Assembly: GCF_030936135.1 (NCBI RefSeq)
Contig: NC_082600.1
Coordinates: 5,832,821-5,896,820 of the forward strand
Direction of reading: 5' to 3'
DNA: 64,000 nucleotides
Origin: Gavia stellata
Lineage: Eukaryota; Chordata; Aves; Gaviiformes; Gaviidae
Shown here: piece after piece, positions 59,626-64,000 of the stretch
Position numbering within the stretch: the first letter of the stretch is position 1
How the letters are laid out: every line of letters begins with the position of its first letter
Notes under the pieces: generated by a model
What the model saw: only the letters and a program-made list of their open reading frames with translations
Told to the model about the DNA's origin: nothing
The model's database searches: none
Made by a program: the position numbers and the translations under genes

Positions 59626-60594
59626 TCCTCTCATTTTCTCCCTAGGGTAGCTGTAGGAGTGCTACCTTATAATTGTTGCTCTTACTGTAATTGGCAGTAG
59701 TAGGAGGATGTATAATCTCATTGTCTTTCCTGTGCGGTGGAAGATTTATTTATGACCTATTGACAATTCCCAGCCAGCAGCTGTAGCGCAGTGAGTATTG
59801 CATTAGCCTTTCCCCCCAGCGAAGGGAAGACTACACAAAGGCTGTTATTAACTAGAAAGAACATGAACCCAAGATGTCCCGCAGGACCAAATATTAACAT
59901 CACTAACTGCAAACAAAGGCGCTGCTGACCCCGAAGATACATTGGTATCTTATTCCCAGGAATAAGACCAACCTTTGTGGATTCACTTGGTTTCTGGCAT
60001 GCCTCATCTCACCGGTAAAACACAAATGGTTAAATTCATCTCCAGAGTTGCTTCAACATATTAACACCAAAGATGGACCAGGCTGTCTTTGTGCAGATGC
60101 CACACTACCTTGCACCACAGTTTGGTGAGAAAATGAGGTCTTGATTCAGCAGAGCGCGTAAGTGAGGGGGGAGATTCCAGCCACATAAAGATGTGCTTAA
60201 TTTTCAGTTCCCGCTTTGGGATTTTGCTGAAGAGGGACCTAAACTGGTTTGGCATGAATAAACCTGATCCTTCTTCCCAAACATGACTGTTAGGATCCAG
60301 AAGCAGCTTGTAGGCGGCAGCTGCTATTGCCAGGTCACTGAAAGATGCAGCTTCCCTGTGGATGATACCTGCAAGCGGCTATTTCCATCCGAGCCTGCCA
60401 GCAATCTTATTTATGTGTCCGTGTCCTTCCTGTCTAGGAGTTGTTGCTCCTCTTGTCCCCCGCTCCAGAGGAAGGCTCTTTGTGTGTGCTCACAGACCAG
60501 AGCCTGTGGTCTTTGCAAACCCCCTCTTGAGCCTTGCATACCCCAACACAGGGACCACCCTGCTGTATTTCTTAAATCCCACCACTGATCCACT
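59626..60594. other. Intergenic, no gene seen
   Basis: Unique-looking DNA with several TAATTG-type words near 59,660-59,700. I looked for a tRNA around 59,775 and found no B box. Confidence 0.55.
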
Positions 60595-61105
60595 CAGAAT
60601 CACAGAATCACAGAATCACGGAATGACAGGGGTTGGAAAGACCTCTGGAGATCATCTAGTCCAACCCCTCCGCCAGAGCAGGTTCACCTAGAGCAGATTG
60701 CACAGGAACGTGTCCCAGCAAGTTTTGAGTATCTCCAGAGAAGGAGACTCCACAACCTCTCTGGGCAGCCTCTTCCAGTGCTCTGCCACCCTCAAACTAA
60801 AGAAGTTCCTCCTCATGTTTAGGTGGAACTTCCTATGACCAAGTTTGTGCCCATTACCTCTCGTCCTGTCACTGGGCACCACTGAAAAAAGACTGGTCCC
60901 ATCTTCCTGGCACCCACCCCTTCAGTATTTATAAGCATTGATAAGATGCCCCCTCAGTCTTCTCTTCTCCAGACTAAAAAGACCCAAGTCCCTCAGCCTT
61001 TCCTCATAAGAAAGATGTTCCAGTCCCCTAATCATCTTCGTAGCCCTTTGCTGTACCCTCTCCAGCAGCTCCCTGTCCTTCTTGAACTGGGGAGCCCAGA
61101 ACTCC
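60595..61105 (-). mobile_element. CR1 LINE 3' end fragment (minus strand)
   Basis: The plus strand begins with the inverted CR1 tail (AGAATCACAGAATCAC repeats, 60,597-60,620), then 'gggttggaaagacctctgga' and 'gatcatctagtccaaccc', as in CR1 3' ends read backwards. The minus strand retains diverged ORF2 C-terminal text (for example [19 protein letters not shown]). The copy is 5'-truncated near 61,105. Confidence 0.9.
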
Positions 61106-63238
61106 TCGCTCTTTGCCCATGGCCAGGTCCCAAAGCTGGCTGTTTGTCCTTCCCACCACTGTAACAGGGTCCAGTCCTCCCAGTCTGAGCCTCACTGGGT
61201 GCCAGTGGAAGTTCTGCTTGCACAAGAGGGAAAATCAGCCCTTATCAACACAGAATCAGCCCTTACCAACAGCAGCACACTCATATCGATAGACAGGATG
61301 GATTTTCGGTGTCAGAAGAGTGGTTTTGCTTATCTTTCACTGCACACAGATGAGCTTATTAAAGCAAAGTAGGTCAGGCACATGATATAATAGTATGATC
61401 TATGTAAAAGGCACTGGGAGGTGTTCATTGTGCTGAGACACTCCACTCCTGACAGATTTATTCCTCTTCATACAAAAAGACTTGACCAGAGTCAACTCTT
61501 CCCAGCAAAGCCAGTAGCAAGCTCCCCACTAACTTCAGTGAGACTAAGATCTCAGCATCATTCACTGGTTTGTGCAGAGAATATTTTAATGAGTCCACAA
61601 AAGGAATTACTCTCCCTGGAAAGTATGGAAAAAAGAAGAAACAGAATTTTTATTTTTTTCAAAGTCTGTAAATAAAAGCTAGAGCTCGTTGATGACTTCA
61701 GAAGGAGGATGAGTTTATTTCCCCAAGCTGTAACAGTTCCTGCCATCATTGAACAGGATCACCATTGCTCTGCCAGACCCAGCCTAGCAAACCTGAGATG
61801 AGCCAGATGATCGTGTGTTTCAGACACACACCTGGGGAAAGAAAAGGAAAAAATCTAACACTTTCACAGGCTCCTGAATCCAGGAAAAAGGATTTTGCAG
61901 TACATTTGTCTGCATTGTGGCTGGGCGTCCTTCCTCCCGGCGCAGCTGCAGGGATGCGAGCAGCCACACCTGCCTCCGCATCCAGCTGAGAACTAACCAG
62001 GTTTTCTCCCGCTTCGTTCTCAACTGCATCCTCTCCCTGACCTGGCTGGCCATGGCACGGGTGCGGATACAAGCCTGCAGGCTGGATACAGCCCAGGACT
62101 TCATTTCACCTCCTAGACAGAAGATTATTCTCATTTCGGTATTAGCTAACCCTGACTTCTCACTGGTGGGCAGCTGGAAGCGGTACCCCCTTCAACCGGT
62201 GTTAGAACCAGCAGAAGACATCTGCCTCCGGCAGGCGAAGATAATCTCTCTCTCATGTGCTCCCCAGTGACACGCACCATCCAATGTTATCAAATCCAGC
62301 TGGTTTGCGTGACTGGCTCTTGCTCAATCAGCAGCTTATTTAGAAAAGTCAGTTTGCTAATTGAGAAAAGTTTAATGAATTTTTTGGTGTATGAAAAAAA
62401 ATAATAATGATTACTTTATATTACCAATGTGTTCATTTGAAAAATTCATTACATTTATGTATTGTGTTTTCATGTAAATACCTCTGCCAAAATGTATTAA
62501 CAAAGAATACAATATTATGGTTCATGGTTCATGTGGTATCTGAAAGGAATAATTGTATAACTAATCAGTGAAAACAAAGTAAATGTTCCTCTTGAGCTTG
62601 TACAATAAAAAACTGAATTAAAACTATTCAGGCTCAAAAATGCAAATATGCCATGTTTCCCATCAGCAAGAAAATAAAAAAATAATATTTAGAAACCTTA
62701 TAGGAGATCCAGGGTCTCTGGGATTTTCTGACAGTATCATCGCAAGGCACCGGTCCAGTCTTTGTTAGAAACACTTCTCCGTAACACCGTCCTACAGCCC
62801 CACCAAATACTCCAGGGCTGGTTTGGATTTGGGTAGTTTATTTTTGGGGGTGATTTTTAACTGCAACTTTCTCAAATGGTCGCTCTGGTGTCAGGGCAGT
62901 ACAGGAGCAAGGCGATACAGGGAAACAACCCCAGGGTCTCTCGGGGAACAGCCTGCTGTTGAAGTATATATTTGAATATATTCAAAGCAGACACCTGATG
63001 CTGGCATCTGTAATTCAGAGTCAATCCTAGGGGAGGAGAGCTGGGGAGGTGACTCCAGCCCGAGCTGCAATCACCATGACCAGGTCTGAAATGGGGCAGA
63101 GCTAAGGGACCCCAGATTTGCCCTCTGCTCTGGGCGCTGCTGCATCTCAGCCCAGCTCCGACGGCATCTTCCAAGAGCAGTGAGATTTGGTGGCTCTCTT
63201 CTCTCCGTGTGACAGCAATTCATCTCAGAAATGGTACG
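61106..63238. other. Intergenic, no gene seen
   Basis: Includes a very AT-rich stretch at 62,380-62,700. Open frames up to 117 codons near 61.8-62.2 kb overlap each other on both strands without domain resemblance. Confidence 0.55.
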
Positions 63239-64000
63239 TGTATTGGGTTTGCGTGCAAGGTTTTGGTAGCGGGGGGGTGGGTGGCTACAGGGGTGGCTTC
63301 CATGAGAAGCTGCTAGAAGCTTCCCCTATGTCCGACAGAGCCAATGCCAGCCGGATCCAAGACGGACCCATCGCTGGCCAAGGCTGAGCCCATCAGTGAC
63401 GGCGGTAGCACCTCTGGGATAACATAGTTAAGAAGGGGAAAAAAAGAAACCCTGCACAACAGCAGCAGCAATCAGAAGAGAGAGGAGTGAGAACACGTGT
63501 GAGAAACAACTCTGCAGACACCAAGGTCAGTGAAGAAGGAGGGGAGGAGGTGCTCCAGGTGCTGGAGCAGATATTCCCTGGAAGTCCCTGGTGAAGACCA
63601 CGGTGAGGCAGGCTGTGCCCCTGCAGCCCATGGAGGTTAATGGTGGAGCAGATATCCACCTGCAGCCCGGGGAGGACCCCACGCCAGAGCAGGTGGATGC
63701 CCGAAGGAGGCTGTGATCCTTTGGGAAGCCCGTGCTGGAGCAGGCTCCTGGCAGGACCAGTGGAGCCGTGGAGAGAGGAGCCCACGCTGGAGCAGGTTTG
63801 CTGGTGGGACTTGCAATCCCGCGGGGACCCACATTGGAGCAGTCTGTTCCTGAAGGACTGCACCCCGTGGAATGGACACATGCCGGAGCAGTTCGTGAAG
63901 AACTGCAGCCCGTGGGAAGGACCCACGTTGGAGAAGTTCGTGGAGAACTGTCTCCTGTGGGAGGGACCCCACGCTGGAGCAGGGGAAGAGTGTGAGGAGG
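63239..64000 (+). mobile_element. LTR of the same ERV family, cut by the window end
   Basis: Begins TGTATTGGGTTTGCGTG on the plus strand, the LTR start of the element in EXOC5 intron 1, but in the opposite orientation. It continues through the same sequence order into the minisatellite (about 63,560-63,985), whose units match the other copies one for one. It is clearly more diverged. The TATA-like box is altered (CATAGTTAAG instead of CATATTTAAG near 63,423). Whether it is a solo LTR or the 5' end of a longer element cannot be seen. Confidence 0.88.

Noticed and set aside
59771-59830. tRNA-like A-box text (TAGCGCAGTGAG)
   Set aside because: No B box or T-arm follows, and the flanks cannot pair as an acceptor stem.

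Overview
The window looks like a bird genome. The coding sequence is vertebrate and split by many introns. Three CR1 LINE 3' ends are present, and there are two insertions of a beta-like endogenous retroviral LTR family. Nothing in the sequence fixes the species. A non-galliform (neoavian) bird is my guess from the repeat types only.

Layout. Positions 1-33,589 are dominated by one minus-strand gene, EXOC5 (exocyst subunit Sec10). I could place all 18 coding exons, from the stop at 3,966 to the ATG at 33,589, and they join in frame to 707 codons. EXOC5 shares a CpG-rich head-to-head promoter (about 33.1-34.15 kb, 234 bp between start codons) with plus-strand AP5M1 (AP-5 mu-1 subunit). AP5M1 has 8 coding exons from 33,824 to 43,320, joining to 487 codons, with a poly(A) signal at 43,392. 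The EXOC5-AP5M1 head-to-head pair is also how I remember the human chromosome 14 locus near OTX2. Both genes act in membrane traffic: EXOC5 in vesicle tethering at the plasma membrane, AP5M1 in endosomal sorting.

EXOC5 intron 1 carries the most unusual object in the window: a complete, very young, gene-less LTR element (28,651-31,218). Two 1.12 kb LTRs differ by one substitution and one base of a C-run. They enclose only 323 bp, which hold a lysine-tRNA-type primer binding site and polypurine tracts but no gag, pol or env. A 5 bp target duplication flanks it. Its LTR contains a roughly ten-unit minisatellite, and its U5 and leader carry complementary blocks that would fold around the primer binding site. 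A second, older LTR of the same family enters at 63,239 on the other strand and runs off the window.

From 43.4 kb to the end I see no protein-coding gene. That part holds CR1 fragments (51.7, 54.7 and 60.6 kb), a degenerate 73 bp tandem repeat (59.36-59.62 kb) and AT-rich stretches with clustered homeodomain, POU and TCF/LEF-like motifs that might be distal regulatory elements.

Limits: exon calls rest on splice sites, frame continuity and my memory of the human proteins. UTR ends, repeat ages and enhancer suggestions are inference.
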